A stretch of DNA of 30,088 nt from an uncultured Candidatus Melainabacteria bacterium (GCA_934747335.1 CAKVGS010000025.1:1-30088), one strand, 5' to 3'. Shown: positions 15,958 through 24,239, counted from the stretch's first letter. Made by a program: numbers and translations. The notes: generated by a model not told the origin, from the sequence alone.

Positions 15958-16022
15958 CCCACCCGCATCTGTAACGCTCAGCAAAGCTTCGCGAACAGCT
16001 GCGACCTCCCTGACTAGGGCGG
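15958..16022 (-). repeat. GGGAGG-family repeat, inverted copy
   Basis: On the minus strand it reads CCGCCCTAGTCAGGGAGG, then TCGCAGCTGTTCGCGAAG, GCGTTACAGATGCGG and GTGGG. It is homologous to 15607-15674 and to the right arm of 13280-13407. It ends 32 bases before the usher start. Confidence 0.72.
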
Positions 16023-16054
16023 TAACTCTTTACTTTTTCAACCAATAAACCATC

Positions 16055-19000
16055 ATGTTAGATAGAATAAAGAAAAACTTAATAATTTCAGCAATAGGCT
16101 TGGCGCTAACCATGCCTGCTTTTGCTGTTGATTCTACTATCTCTTATATTTCTATCAACAATATGGCTTATCAGGATGTAGAAATTGTTTTGACCGAAAA
16201 GAACGAAATTCTTGTTCCGTTCAAACAATTAGCCGATATTTTTAACATCCAATACAACGCAAACCGCATTGATAAAATAATCGCCTTCAAAACTCTTGAC
16301 GGAAAAGACGGTGTTGTTTCACAAAAAGGCGTTTTTATAAACGATTATGCAATTTCAAATCGCCCTACGACATTTGTGCAACAAGGTATTATGGACGGTG
16401 TGTTTAACGAAGCATATATAACAGCGGAAACTGCATCAAAAATCTTTGGTGCTAAAATCGAAACAGATTTTAATGATTTAACAATTATTGCTAATGTTGA
16501 ACGCGATATTCCGATTTTGCACAGCAGTAACGTAATTACTGCAGAAGACAAAGGTCCTAAAGCGCACCAAGATGTTGTTTGTCCTAAAAAACAAGGTAAA
16601 ATAACACTAAATACAATCGGTTTGCGCTCAAATTTATTAAACGATAATATGCGCATTCGCGGACAAGGTTATAATACTACGAATGATACTTTTTCAGGCG
16701 CAACTCAAGCAAGCATTAACGGGAATTTCTTTGGCGGTAAATATAGAGTTGAAGCAACAGAATACCATTATCGTTCTGACGCATTTATGTTCGGCGGTTT
16801 AAGCGCAACTTACAAAAACAGTATTAAAGATAAAGAAACGGGAAAAGACAAATATTTTTACGAATTAGGTAAAGTTAAAGGTGTGAGCGATGTAGATTCC
16901 AATATCGGTACAAATATTTTTGGTGCACAAGTTTGGAATTATGATTATGAAAAAACTCCGCCACAACAACTTAACGGTTATGTTAAACCAACAAGTTTAG
17001 TTCGTTTGACTGTAAACGATTTAGAGCCGACTTTATTAAATACCTATGCAGGATATTACACTTTGCGTGACGTACAACTTCCAAACCCTGTTAAAAATAT
17101 TAAATTAGAAGAAGTTAACGAAGATGGCACAATTGAGTTGATTAAAGAAGAAAGATACTCAGTTTTCGGTAACAGACCGTTTGAAAAAGAAGAACGCGGA
17201 ACTGCTTATGCAGGTGTTTGGGGTTATCAAAACAGATTCTTTAGAGAAGGTGCAAATATTTATCGTGGAAATAACAAAAAAGTTACAGCAGGTATCGGTT
17301 ACCAATACGGTATTAAAGACAACGTAACTTTTGAATCAAAATTAACAGGCGATAAATTATACGAAAAAAATGGTTCAAGCATAATTTATAGAATACCGAC
17401 TAACGATACTTTGCTTGTAAGCGGTACTCAAAAGAGCGTAAACTATTTAGAAGGCGCTACTTCACTTAACAGCGTTGAATGGGTAAATCCTAATAACAAA
17501 AACATCAAGGGTAGATTTACGGCAGGTGCGAGTATTGCGCACGACATTAGAGAAGAATACACCCATGCCGGCTACATTGTAAAAGGTACAGGCGAATACG
17601 AAAAAGATTTGTCAAAATATTCAGGTAAAATTCTTAAGCCAAAAAGATTCAATTCTAAAGTTGAATTATTCCAAACTTCACCTGATTTCTATATCGCAAG
17701 CAGTGATTCAACTTCTAAAAACGATAGAACAGGCGGTAAGGTTTCAGGTGGTATCAGCTTCAATTCTACAAGCGCAAGCGGTAGTTATAGCAGATATTAT
17801 TCAAACATGAATCATAGATATCAAGGTGGAACTATTAAGTTTGACGAAGGTTCTGTAAACGCATCAACAAAAATTCCTAAGGTTGCTAACTTGAGATTCA
17901 ACAGCTTTTATAGACGTGGTACTAATGATTTAGGCAGAAACAAAAACTATTTTTATGATGCAAACGCGTCTCGTGATATAAGTCATTGGGCTAGAGTTCA
18001 AGTCGGCAGACGTGAAAGCTTGTATGATACAAAATATGACTACGAAACATCTTTGAACAGAAATTATCACTCAAAATATGCTGATAATTATGCACAATTA
18101 GATGTTCCAATTCCAGGAAATCACGGTAGATTTACGCTTGGTCACAGTATCGTAAGATACAATACCGCTACTTATAAAAACGGTTATAATATGTTCCGCT
18201 TTGGTTACACATTCCCAACTTGGAAACGTTTAACCCTCGGAGTAGGTTATGGTTTCAGATATAGCGGTCAAGGCGGAAATGATTTTAACGTAAACCTTGG
18301 CTACCGTGCAAAATCTGGTCAAACAATGGCCGTAGGTTATCAATACTCACAAAACGGCGGATATTTTATTGATAACATGTTTACACCTACTACGAACAGA
18401 CACTCAATCAATTTTGTATTCAATGACGCGTTCCAAATATTTAACCATGGTTTGAAATCAGTTGGTCAAGAAGATTTGGACAAAGGTATTTTTGAAGCAA
18501 TCGCGTTTGTTGACGTTAACAAAAACGGCAAATTCGATAGAAAAATTGATATTCCGATTAAAGATGTACCGCTTATTACAAGTTGGTCAGGCGAAACTTG
18601 CTTGACTAATAAACGAGGAAGAACTTATTCTTCAAGCTTAACTCAAGGTGTTTACACAGTTTCTCTTGATATGAACCAATTACCGATTACTGTTGCACCG
18701 CTTACAAACGATTTAATCAATAAAAAAATCAAAATTGACGGCGGTTCAACTACAAAACTTGAAATACCTTTAGCAAGTACAGTGGGTTCTGTCTCCGGTG
18801 TATTAAAAATTTCTGATGAGTTTGAACGAGATTTGAAAATCACAGACTTTGTAGTTGTTCTTCTTGATTCTAACGGAGAAGAAGTTAACTATTCTACTGT
18901 TGATTCTTCAGGTGAATTCTACATTTCAGGCTTAGCACCGGGAAATTATACACTAAAATTGGATGAACGATTTGTTGATGCTTATGGTTTAGAAAGCTTG

Positions 19001-19096
19001 CCAAACAGTGAGATAACTATTTCTATTCCGTATGATTATAATACGCCAATAGACTTCACTGAACAAAACTTGGAGTACAAGACATTGGCTCTGTAA
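16055..19096 (+). CDS. usher-like outer-membrane beta-barrel protein
   Basis: The product has 1013 residues with a signal peptide (about 1-24, LALTMPAFA). Residues 26-155 form a mixed alpha/beta periplasmic domain (VEIVLTEKNEILVPFKQLADIF...) resembling copper-amine-oxidase-N-like domains. From about 185 to 790 the sequence alternates short polar and aromatic strands typical of a large beta-barrel (FFGGKYRVEATEYHYRSDAF, NVNLGYRAKSGQTMAVGYQY). The C-terminal part starts at 818 with FVDVNKNGKFD, a Ca-binding-like loop (820-828), and ends in a carboxypeptidase-regulatory-like sandwich (about 911-970, GEFYISGLAPGNYTLKLD). Its size, barrel, C-terminal sandwiches and place beside chaperone and pilins suggest an usher that would export and anchor pili. 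Homology to FimD/PapC is not obvious by eye. No ribosome site precedes the ATG. Confidence 0.6.
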   Translation: MLDRIKKNLIISAIGLALTMPAFAVDSTISYISINNMAYQDVEIVLTEKNEILVPFKQLADIFNIQYNANRIDKIIAFKTLDGKDGVVSQKGVFINDYAISNRPTTFVQQGIMDGVFNEAYITAETASKIFGAKIETDFNDLTIIANVERDIPILHSSNVITAEDKGPKAHQDVVCPKKQGKITLNTIGLRSNLLNDNMRIRGQGYNTTNDTFSGATQASINGNFFGGKYRVEATEYHYRSDAFMFGGLSATYKNSIKDKETGKDKYFYELGKVKGVSDVDSNIGTNIFGAQVWNYDYEKTPPQQLNGYVKPTSLVRLTVNDLEPTLLNTYAGYYTLRDVQLPNPVKNIKLEEVNEDGTIELIKEERYSVFGNRPFEKEERGTAYAGVWGYQNRFFREGANIYRGNNKKVTAGIGYQYGIKDNVTFESKLTGDKLYEKNGSSIIYRIPTNDTLLVSGTQKSVNYLEGATSLNSVEWVNPNNKNIKGRFTAGASIAHDIREEYTHAGYIVKGTGEYEKDLSKYSGKILKPKRFNSKVELFQTSPDFYIASSDSTSKNDRTGGKVSGGISFNSTSASGSYSRYYSNMNHRYQGGTIKFDEGSVNASTKIPKVANLRFNSFYRRGTNDLGRNKNYFYDANASRDISHWARVQVGRRESLYDTKYDYETSLNRNYHSKYADNYAQLDVPIPGNHGRFTLGHSIVRYNTATYKNGYNMFRFGYTFPTWKRLTLGVGYGFRYSGQGGNDFNVNLGYRAKSGQTMAVGYQYSQNGGYFIDNMFTPTTNRHSINFVFNDAFQIFNHGLKSVGQEDLDKGIFEAIAFVDVNKNGKFDRKIDIPIKDVPLITSWSGETCLTNKRGRTYSSSLTQGVYTVSLDMNQLPITVAPLTNDLINKKIKIDGGSTTKLEIPLASTVGSVSGVLKISDEFERDLKITDFVVVLLDSNGEEVNYSTVDSSGEFYISGLAPGNYTLKLDERFVDAYGLESLPNSEITISIPYDYNTPIDFTEQNLEYKTLAL

Positions 19097-19148
19097 AATG
19101 ATGGCAACTTGCCATTTAACAAAATTCTATTTAACATGAAAAATCACT

Positions 19149-19175
19149 AGCCACTAAAAATAGTGGCTTTTTTTT
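19149..19175 (+). terminator. Rho-independent terminator of the pilus operon
   Basis: AGCCACTA, loop AAAA, TAGTGGCT form an 8-bp perfect stem followed directly by eight T bases. It lies 52 bases after the usher stop. Confidence 0.9.
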
Positions 19176-19237
19176 GTGTAAAAATAATAACTAAATCGGG
19201 CGGTTAAATTGTGCGATTTTTATGTTAAACTAATGGA

Positions 19238-20167
19238 ATGAAGGATAAAAATAAAGTTTTAAACAAAATTTCGGATGCATTGAATGCAAATGATTTAGAA
19301 AGCGCAAGAAAACTTATTGAAAACGACTTAAAACGAGTTGGTTCAAGAGAAGAATATTATTTTTACCTTGCGTTAATTTCAAAAGATTTAAACAAAAAAT
19401 TGGAATTGTATACTCAAGCTTTGGATTTGAATGACAAATACTTGGACGCTTGGATAAATAGAGGACTTGTTAATAATGAGCTTGGAAATTATGACGCGTC
19501 ATTAGAAGATTATGATAAAGCGATTGAATTGGACGCAAAATGTGCTTTAGCTTTTAATAATCGCGGTTATACAAAATTTAAACTCCAAAATTATGAAGGC
19601 GCGCTAGCAGATTATAACAAAGCGATTCTTTTAAATCCAAAATTTCAAATGGCATTGGATAATAAGGCGTTACTTTTTCAAACTGTTTGTATGAAAGATG
19701 ATAAAGATTTTGAAGAAAAGTATTATTTGAGTCTTGGAATTTCTGATGTAAATGAAGGTAATTTCGCGGATGCGATAAAAAGTTTTGATAATGTTCTTAA
19801 GCTTAATGAAAATTCTGAGCTTGCTTATTTTTATAAGGGCATTTGTTATCATAGTTTAGGAAAAACTGATGACGCTTTTGCAAATTATACGAATGCAATA
19901 AAGCTTAATAAAAACATGGTTGATGCGTATTTCAATCGTGGTCAACTTATGTTTAAAATTAATCAGAAACAGGCATTGGACGATTTTGTTTCTGCTGTTG
20001 TACTTGATGATAAATTTATTGATGCGTATTATTCGATAGCTGCAATACAAAAGAATTTGGGGCAGTACAAGGAAGCTATAATGAATTTGGATAAAATTAT
20101 AGAACTTGAACCGCAAGCCGTTAATGCCAAAGCTTTGAAGAAATTGATTGAAAATAAGTATTTGTAG
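19238..20167 (+). CDS. TPR-repeat protein
   Basis: The product has 309 residues with no signal peptide. It is made of about seven or eight tetratricopeptide repeats, for example YLDAWINRGLVNNELGNYDA, ALAFNNRGYTKFKLQNYEGA, ELAYFYKGICYHSLGKTDDA and MVDAYFNRGQLMFKINQKQA, each with the W/L-G-Y-A-P spacing. TPR proteins are protein-binding scaffolds, and the partner cannot be read from the sequence. The ATG has no ribosome site and AT-rich DNA lies just upstream, so a short leader or leaderless transcript is possible. It lies after the terminator of the pilus operon and 51 bases before an exported coiled-coil pair, with which it may form a unit. Confidence 0.85.
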   Translation: MKDKNKVLNKISDALNANDLESARKLIENDLKRVGSREEYYFYLALISKDLNKKLELYTQALDLNDKYLDAWINRGLVNNELGNYDASLEDYDKAIELDAKCALAFNNRGYTKFKLQNYEGALADYNKAILLNPKFQMALDNKALLFQTVCMKDDKDFEEKYYLSLGISDVNEGNFADAIKSFDNVLKLNENSELAYFYKGICYHSLGKTDDAFANYTNAIKLNKNMVDAYFNRGQLMFKINQKQALDDFVSAVVLDDKFIDAYYSIAAIQKNLGQYKEAIMNLDKIIELEPQAVNAKALKKLIENKYL

Positions 20168-20218
20168 TTCTGTAATATTTTGTTGACTCACTCACTTGAA
20201 TTGGAGTATAAATGTATT

Positions 20219-21079
20219 ATGAAGAAGTTTTTGGGAGTGAGTTTAATACTGGCTTTGTTAACACCAATCGTGACTTTTGGTGCTGATGACGGTGTTGTGA
20301 CTTTGGATAAAAACAGCGTTGAAAAACCTTCTATTGCAATTGATAAAGGTACAAAACAATTGCAAGGTTCTTTGCTTGTTAGCGACTCTGAAGATTTAGC
20401 GCAACTTATTGATACTCAAAAAGACCACGATATAAAAGACTTAGAACAGCTTTGGAAAGGTACTGTTGAGAATAACCAAGTTATTGAATTCGCATTAAAA
20501 AAGCTTGCAACGCCGGAATCTCAACGTAGAATTCATTCGTCACTTATGGCAAAAACTCTTTCTGCTGTTGTAACAGGAGCATCTTTTGTCCCTTCGCTTA
20601 TGGGTGCAAATTACGGTATTCAAACATCGGCGTTTTCTGCCGGAAGACTTGCGCAAGGATTGATTAACAGAAAAAATATTCCGCAAGAAACACCATTAAC
20701 AGATACGGAATTAATAGAACTCGCAAGCATGATTGAAGATTTGCAAGACTCTTTGATTAGTTCTTATTACAATTATAAAAATACTTTAACTCAGCTTAAA
20801 GATACGCGCTCAAAAATGATTTTGTACAGCAGAAATTATTCAAAAGCACTTGAGGGCGGAGATGTTTTAGAGATTGCAATTTCTTCATCGCTCTACGATT
20901 CAATGCGAATACAAGAATTTAACTTAGAACAATCTGCGAAAAAATATCACATTCAATTGCAAAGACTTGCGGGCAAAAAGATTGTTGACGGTTTAGAATT
21001 GTATCAATACGATTTTAATTCTGTGCTATATAAAAATAATGAGACGAAAGATGGAGGTAAAAAGAATGGCAAAAAATAA
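20219..21079 (+). CDS. exported TolC-hairpin-like coiled-coil protein 1
   Basis: The product has 286 residues from the ATG at 20219 (MKKFLGVSLILALL), where the signal peptide begins and GGAG lies 12 bases upstream. An upstream in-frame ATG at 20180 would bury the signal peptide. After cleavage near residue 21, a helix LEQLWKGTVENNQVIEFALKK (75-95) is followed by a Gly/Ala/Ser-rich hydrophobic stretch (113-150) and a long helical hairpin (165-252). The hairpin resembles the periplasmic half of TolC-type efflux proteins: YYNYKNTLTQLKD, ALEGGDVLEIA, and a closing LQRLAGKK. The outer-membrane barrel strands are absent. The next gene is a paralogue and overlaps by 14 bases. The role is unknown, possibly a periplasmic tube or adaptor part. 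Confidence 0.68.
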   Translation: MKKFLGVSLILALLTPIVTFGADDGVVTLDKNSVEKPSIAIDKGTKQLQGSLLVSDSEDLAQLIDTQKDHDIKDLEQLWKGTVENNQVIEFALKKLATPESQRRIHSSLMAKTLSAVVTGASFVPSLMGANYGIQTSAFSAGRLAQGLINRKNIPQETPLTDTELIELASMIEDLQDSLISSYYNYKNTLTQLKDTRSKMILYSRNYSKALEGGDVLEIAISSSLYDSMRIQEFNLEQSAKKYHIQLQRLAGKKIVDGLELYQYDFNSVLYKNNETKDGGKKNGKK

Positions 21080-21962
21080 GATTCTTTCAACTCTGCTTTT
21101 GATTTCAATGATGACTTCGACTGCGCTTCCTATTTTTGCAGAAGTTAAAATGGAAGATTTAACTTATCCAAAAGATGCTTTTTTCAGGCTTGGAACAACT
21201 GATATCCCTGAAAACAAAATAGATGTTAATGGAAAAATCGATATTAAAGCAAATATTTCGAAAGAAGAAAAATTTTATAGCGAAGGTTTAACTTATGCGG
21301 ATTTAAGTATAAAGAAAATGGCAATGGAAGTTTCTAAATCAGTAGAAGTCGACTACAACGAAATGCTAGAAGATTTATCTTTGTTGTGGCAAGGTGCTGC
21401 AACAAAAAGCGACACAATCAAGTTTGCAATCTACAAACTTTCAAATCCCGACAAGGATAAACCCGACCAAAGTGCAGTAAAAAAAGTTTTAACAACCATA
21501 GCCGGCATGTCAACATTTTTGGGTGCAGGCATGGGTAATCCTGTGTTAGCCAGTGCTGCCCTTATTGGCGGCAATACATTAGGCATAATGTCACAAGATA
21601 CAAAAGCTTTAAATTACAAGTATTCGCAAGTTAATGACGCGGACATGATTTTGCTTGTTAGAAAAGTTGACGATCTTCAACAAAAGGTTGTTGATATGTA
21701 TTATGACTATATGACAGCAAGACAGCTCTATGACATGACAACGGAAATGGTTGAACAAAGACGTCAAAATTATCAGAATTCTCAAAAATCAAAAAAAGAA
21801 GTTATTTTAATTACGGATACCTTTTATAGAGAAGCAATGGATGAACAAATTAAAGCAAGAGGAAGTTTCTTTGAAAAACGTTCACGACTGGAACAATTAG
21901 TCGGCAATGATGTGTTTAGACAATTTGAAGCGATTGTTGATGAAAGATGTGCAAAAAAATAA
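21066..21962 (+). CDS. exported TolC-hairpin-like coiled-coil protein 2
   Basis: The product has 298 residues from the ATG at 21066, preceded by a GGAGG ribosome site. The frame opens earlier, but only this start gives a signal peptide (about 1-25, MTSTALPIFA). The layout repeats that of the preceding gene: LSLLWQGAATKSDTIKFAIYK (104-124), a Gly/Ala-rich hydrophobic stretch (143-175), and a helical hairpin (193-280) starting LLVRKVDDLQQKVVDMYYDY and closing with RLEQLVGND. It overlaps gene 1 by 14 bases, which suggests translational coupling and a heteromeric complex. It is probably periplasmic or surface-associated. The TolC resemblance rests on the hairpin pattern only. Confidence 0.68.
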   Translation: MAKNKILSTLLLISMMTSTALPIFAEVKMEDLTYPKDAFFRLGTTDIPENKIDVNGKIDIKANISKEEKFYSEGLTYADLSIKKMAMEVSKSVEVDYNEMLEDLSLLWQGAATKSDTIKFAIYKLSNPDKDKPDQSAVKKVLTTIAGMSTFLGAGMGNPVLASAALIGGNTLGIMSQDTKALNYKYSQVNDADMILLVRKVDDLQQKVVDMYYDYMTARQLYDMTTEMVEQRRQNYQNSQKSKKEVILITDTFYREAMDEQIKARGSFFEKRSRLEQLVGNDVFRQFEAIVDERCAKK

Positions 21963-22073
21963 CGTATTTATAACACGACATTCTGCGTTGTTAGTATTTT
22001 CCCCTCTTTACTTTTTATCCTATTTGTAGTAATTTCTAGGGTATAAATCAATATAAAATATTATATAGAATAG

Positions 22074-22142
22074 GGAGTAAACGAGGCGAAAAGAGAGCCA
22101 TACAAGCACTTGTTATTCGAAGAATTTACTCCAAATATTAGA
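22074..22142 (+). promoter_or_regulatory. possible structured leader of the aldolase gene
   Basis: GGAGTAAA (22074-22081) is the exact complement of TTTACTCC (22135-22142), which ends just before the AAAGGAGA ribosome site. A smaller ACAAG/CTTGT stem lies between them (22102-22113). The upstream stretch 22041-22070 is AT-rich with several -10-like hexamers. A folded 5' leader is possible but not demonstrated. Confidence 0.35.
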
Positions 22143-22156
22143 AAAGGAGAACTCAC

Positions 22157-23116
22157 ATGAGTGAAAGAAAATTAGTTGGAACAGGCGAAATGTTCAGAAA
22201 AGCATTAGCTGGCGGTTATGCTATCGGTGCTTACAACGTTAACAACATGGAAATTTTACAAGGTATTGCAGAAGCTGCAGAAGAAACAAGATCACCAATC
22301 ATTCTTCAAGTTTCAGCAGGTGCTAGAAAATATGCTAACCAAACTTACCTTATTAAATTAGTAGAAGCTGCTTTAGCTACTACAACAGTACCTATCGCTC
22401 TTCACCTTGACCACGGTGCAGATTTTGAAATCTGTAAAGCTTGTATCGATGGCGGTTTCTCATCTGTTATGATCGACGGTTCAAGATTCCCATTCGATGA
22501 AAACGTTGCTCTTACTAAGAAAGTTGTTGAATACGCTCACGAAAGAGGAGTTTCTGTTGAAGCTGAACTTGGTAAACTTGCAGGTGTTGAAGATGATGTT
22601 AACGTAGATGCTAAAGACGCTAAATACACTAACGTTCACGAAGCTGTTGAATTCGTTAAACAAACTGGTTGCGATTCTCTAGCTATCGCTATCGGAACTT
22701 CTCACGGTGCTTACAAATTCAAAGGTGAAGCTAAATTAGACTTCGATAGATTAAAAGAAATTAAAGACGCATTGAAAGAAGCTGGTTTCGGTGATTACCC
22801 AATCGTTCTTCACGGTTCATCTTCAGTTCCTGCTGAATTCGTTGCTAAATGTAACAAATACGGTGGTAACTTACCTGACGCTCAAGGTGTTCCAGAAGAT
22901 ATGCTTAACTACGCTTCTAAGCACGGTGTAGCTAAAATCAATATCGATACTGACTTGAGATTGGCTATGACTTCTACTATCAGAGAATTCTTCGTTGAAC
23001 ATCCTGAAAAATTCGACCCACGTGAATACATGGGACCTGGTAGAACAGCAGTTAAAGAAATGGTTATGCACAAAATGCGTGACGTTCTTGGAACAGCTGG
23101 TCACGCTGACGACTAG
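22157..23116 (+). CDS. fba: class II fructose-1,6-bisphosphate aldolase
   Basis: The enzyme cleaves fructose-1,6-bisphosphate to DHAP and glyceraldehyde-3-phosphate in glycolysis and runs in reverse in gluconeogenesis. The 319-residue product carries the zinc and catalytic sites: HLDHGAD (His83, Asp85, His86), the Glu of VEAELG (about 135-139), His183 in GTSHGAYK, His219 in LHGSSSVP, and the phosphate-binding NIDTDLR (262-268). A strong AAGGAGA ribosome site precedes the ATG. Codon use is biased (AAC over AAT, TTC over TTT, GCT and GTT rich) compared with its neighbours, which is typical of very highly expressed genes. It stands alone between its leader and a strong terminator. Confidence 0.96.
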   Translation: MSERKLVGTGEMFRKALAGGYAIGAYNVNNMEILQGIAEAAEETRSPIILQVSAGARKYANQTYLIKLVEAALATTTVPIALHLDHGADFEICKACIDGGFSSVMIDGSRFPFDENVALTKKVVEYAHERGVSVEAELGKLAGVEDDVNVDAKDAKYTNVHEAVEFVKQTGCDSLAIAIGTSHGAYKFKGEAKLDFDRLKEIKDALKEAGFGDYPIVLHGSSSVPAEFVAKCNKYGGNLPDAQGVPEDMLNYASKHGVAKINIDTDLRLAMTSTIREFFVEHPEKFDPREYMGPGRTAVKEMVMHKMRDVLGTAGHADD

Positions 23117-23160
23117 TGCTACGCACGTAGGCATACTGTCGGTTGACAAAATGAAATTTA

Positions 23161-23199
23161 ATATGCCGCAAAATGCAAAGCATTTTGCGGCATATTTTT
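23161..23199 (+). terminator. strong terminator after fba
   Basis: A perfect 16-bp stem (ATATGCCGCAAAATGC, loop AAA, and its complement) is followed by TTTT. The stem is nearly symmetrical and could also act on the other strand. Confidence 0.9.
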
Positions 23200-23206
23200 A
23201 TCAATT

Positions 23207-23237
23207 AAAAAAGCGGCTTGTTAAAAACAAGCCGCTT
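23207..23237 (-). terminator. terminator after lpxA
   Basis: On the minus strand a 12-bp perfect stem (AAGCGGCTTGTT and AACAAGCCGCTT, loop TTT) is followed by TTTT. It lies 15 bases past the lpxA stop. Confidence 0.88.
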
Positions 23238-23251
23238 CAAAATTTATTCAA

Positions 23252-24076
23252 CTAATCATCCAATGATTGATAACCTGACTTATGTGATTTTAATAACACA
23301 CCGCGTTTTGAAGTTTGTATAAAGTCAATCATTTTTTCAATGTATTCATTCATAGGAATTTCAGCTTTGATTTTTTCAATTGCTTGAGAAGTATTGTATT
23401 CTTCTGAAATCAAAAGCTTGAACGCTTCATTTGTAGCAGTTCTAACTTCTTGAGAAACACCTCTGCGTTTCATCGCAATTACGTTTAAACCGCGTGGAAC
23501 AGGAGGTCTGCCTTCACCTTTTGAATAAGGTAAGATATCTTGTCTGGAAGCTGAGAAACCGCTAATGATTGCCATATCACCTATTCTGATGTTTTGATGG
23601 AATACGCTCATACCGCCAACAAATGCACCAAATCCTACGTGAACATGACCACCTAATGTAACAAGGTTTGCCAAAATAACTTGGTCTGCCAATACGCAGT
23701 TGTGTGCAATGTGAGAACCAACCATTAACAAGCATTTGTTACCGATTCTTGTTGTAAAGTCTCCGCAAGCAGCGCCTCTATGAATAGTTACGTTTTCTTT
23801 GATAATTGTTTCGTTGCCAATTACAACTTTAGTTGCTTCACCTTTATAACCAAGGTCTTGAGGTTCAGAACCTATTGTTGCGAATGGAGAAATAGTACAG
23901 TTTTCACCAATTTCTGCAAATTCAATATAAGCGTTTGCGATAACTCTTGTACCTCTTCCTATTTTTACACCTTCTCCGATAACTACGTTAGGACCGATTG
24001 TAACTCCTTCTGCAATTTCTGCCGATGGGTGAATTACCGCTGAAGGATGAATTAATGATTTTTCTAAAACTGTCAT
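23252..24076 (-). CDS. lpxA: UDP-GlcNAc 3-O-acyltransferase LpxA
   Basis: LpxA catalyses the first step of lipid A synthesis, transferring a 3-hydroxyacyl chain from ACP to UDP-GlcNAc in the cytoplasm. The 274-residue product begins with left-handed beta-helix hexapeptide repeats (HPSAVIHPSAEIAEGVTIGP) and carries SHIAHNC with the catalytic base His125, the same number as in E. coli. Further family blocks are GGHVHVG, VFHQNIRIGD and GLNVIAMKRRG. The C-terminal helical part fits the trimer domain. GGAGAAAG precedes the ATG. It stands alone rather than in the lpxD-fabZ-lpxA cluster seen in many diderms. It shows that the organism makes lipid A-type LPS or a relative. Confidence 0.94.
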   Translation of the reverse strand: MTVLEKSLIHPSAVIHPSAEIAEGVTIGPNVVIGEGVKIGRGTRVIANAYIEFAEIGENCTISPFATIGSEPQDLGYKGEATKVVIGNETIIKENVTIHRGAACGDFTTRIGNKCLLMVGSHIAHNCVLADQVILANLVTLGGHVHVGFGAFVGGMSVFHQNIRIGDMAIISGFSASRQDILPYSKGEGRPPVPRGLNVIAMKRRGVSQEVRTATNEAFKLLISEEYNTSQAIEKIKAEIPMNEYIEKMIDFIQTSKRGVLLKSHKSGYQSLDD

Positions 24077-24211
24077 TCTCTTTCTCCAATAAATTTATCT
24101 ACAAACAAAAGTATAATATAAAAAATGGAAGTTTTTCCAAATATTTATATAATCTTTATCTAAATGTAAATGAAATATTAAAAAATAATAAACTTTATCC
24201 TCTAAACCGAT

Positions 24212-24239
24212 TTGCTACCGTATAATTATCATATATAAT
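24212..24239 (+). promoter_or_regulatory. candidate promoter of grpE
   Basis: TTGCTA (24212-24217) and a perfect TATAAT (24234-24239) are separated by 16 bp. Transcription would start near 24246, giving a short leader with a GGGGAG ribosome site. No CIRCE element (TTAGCACTC and its inverted half) is present, so HrcA control is not indicated here. Confidence 0.5.

Larger units (their letters stand above)
15595..16054. other. 460-bp gene-free gap made of small palindromes
   Basis: No reading frame is supported. The gap holds an inverted pair of GGGAGG-family repeats, a GATTGCC-family half element, the hairpin GGGCATGGATGCCC (15711-15724) and the hairpin GGTGCAA...TTGCACC (15836-15853). TTCCATTTT-type short direct repeats occur near 15921-15949. 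It looks like a hotspot for insertion of small non-coding elements inside the pilus operon. Confidence 0.7.

Noticed and set aside
15595..16054. Possible CRISPR array or small RNA gene in the gap before the usher gene
   Set aside because: The repeats belong to different families, are inverted rather than direct and have no regular spacing. No cas gene is near.
20180..20218. Upstream start for the first TolC-hairpin-like protein
   Set aside because: It would place 13 residues in front of a standard signal peptide, and the GGAG lies downstream of this ATG.
21039..21065. Upstream start for the second TolC-hairpin-like protein
   Set aside because: The ATG at 21066 has a GGAGG site directly upstream and begins the signal peptide.
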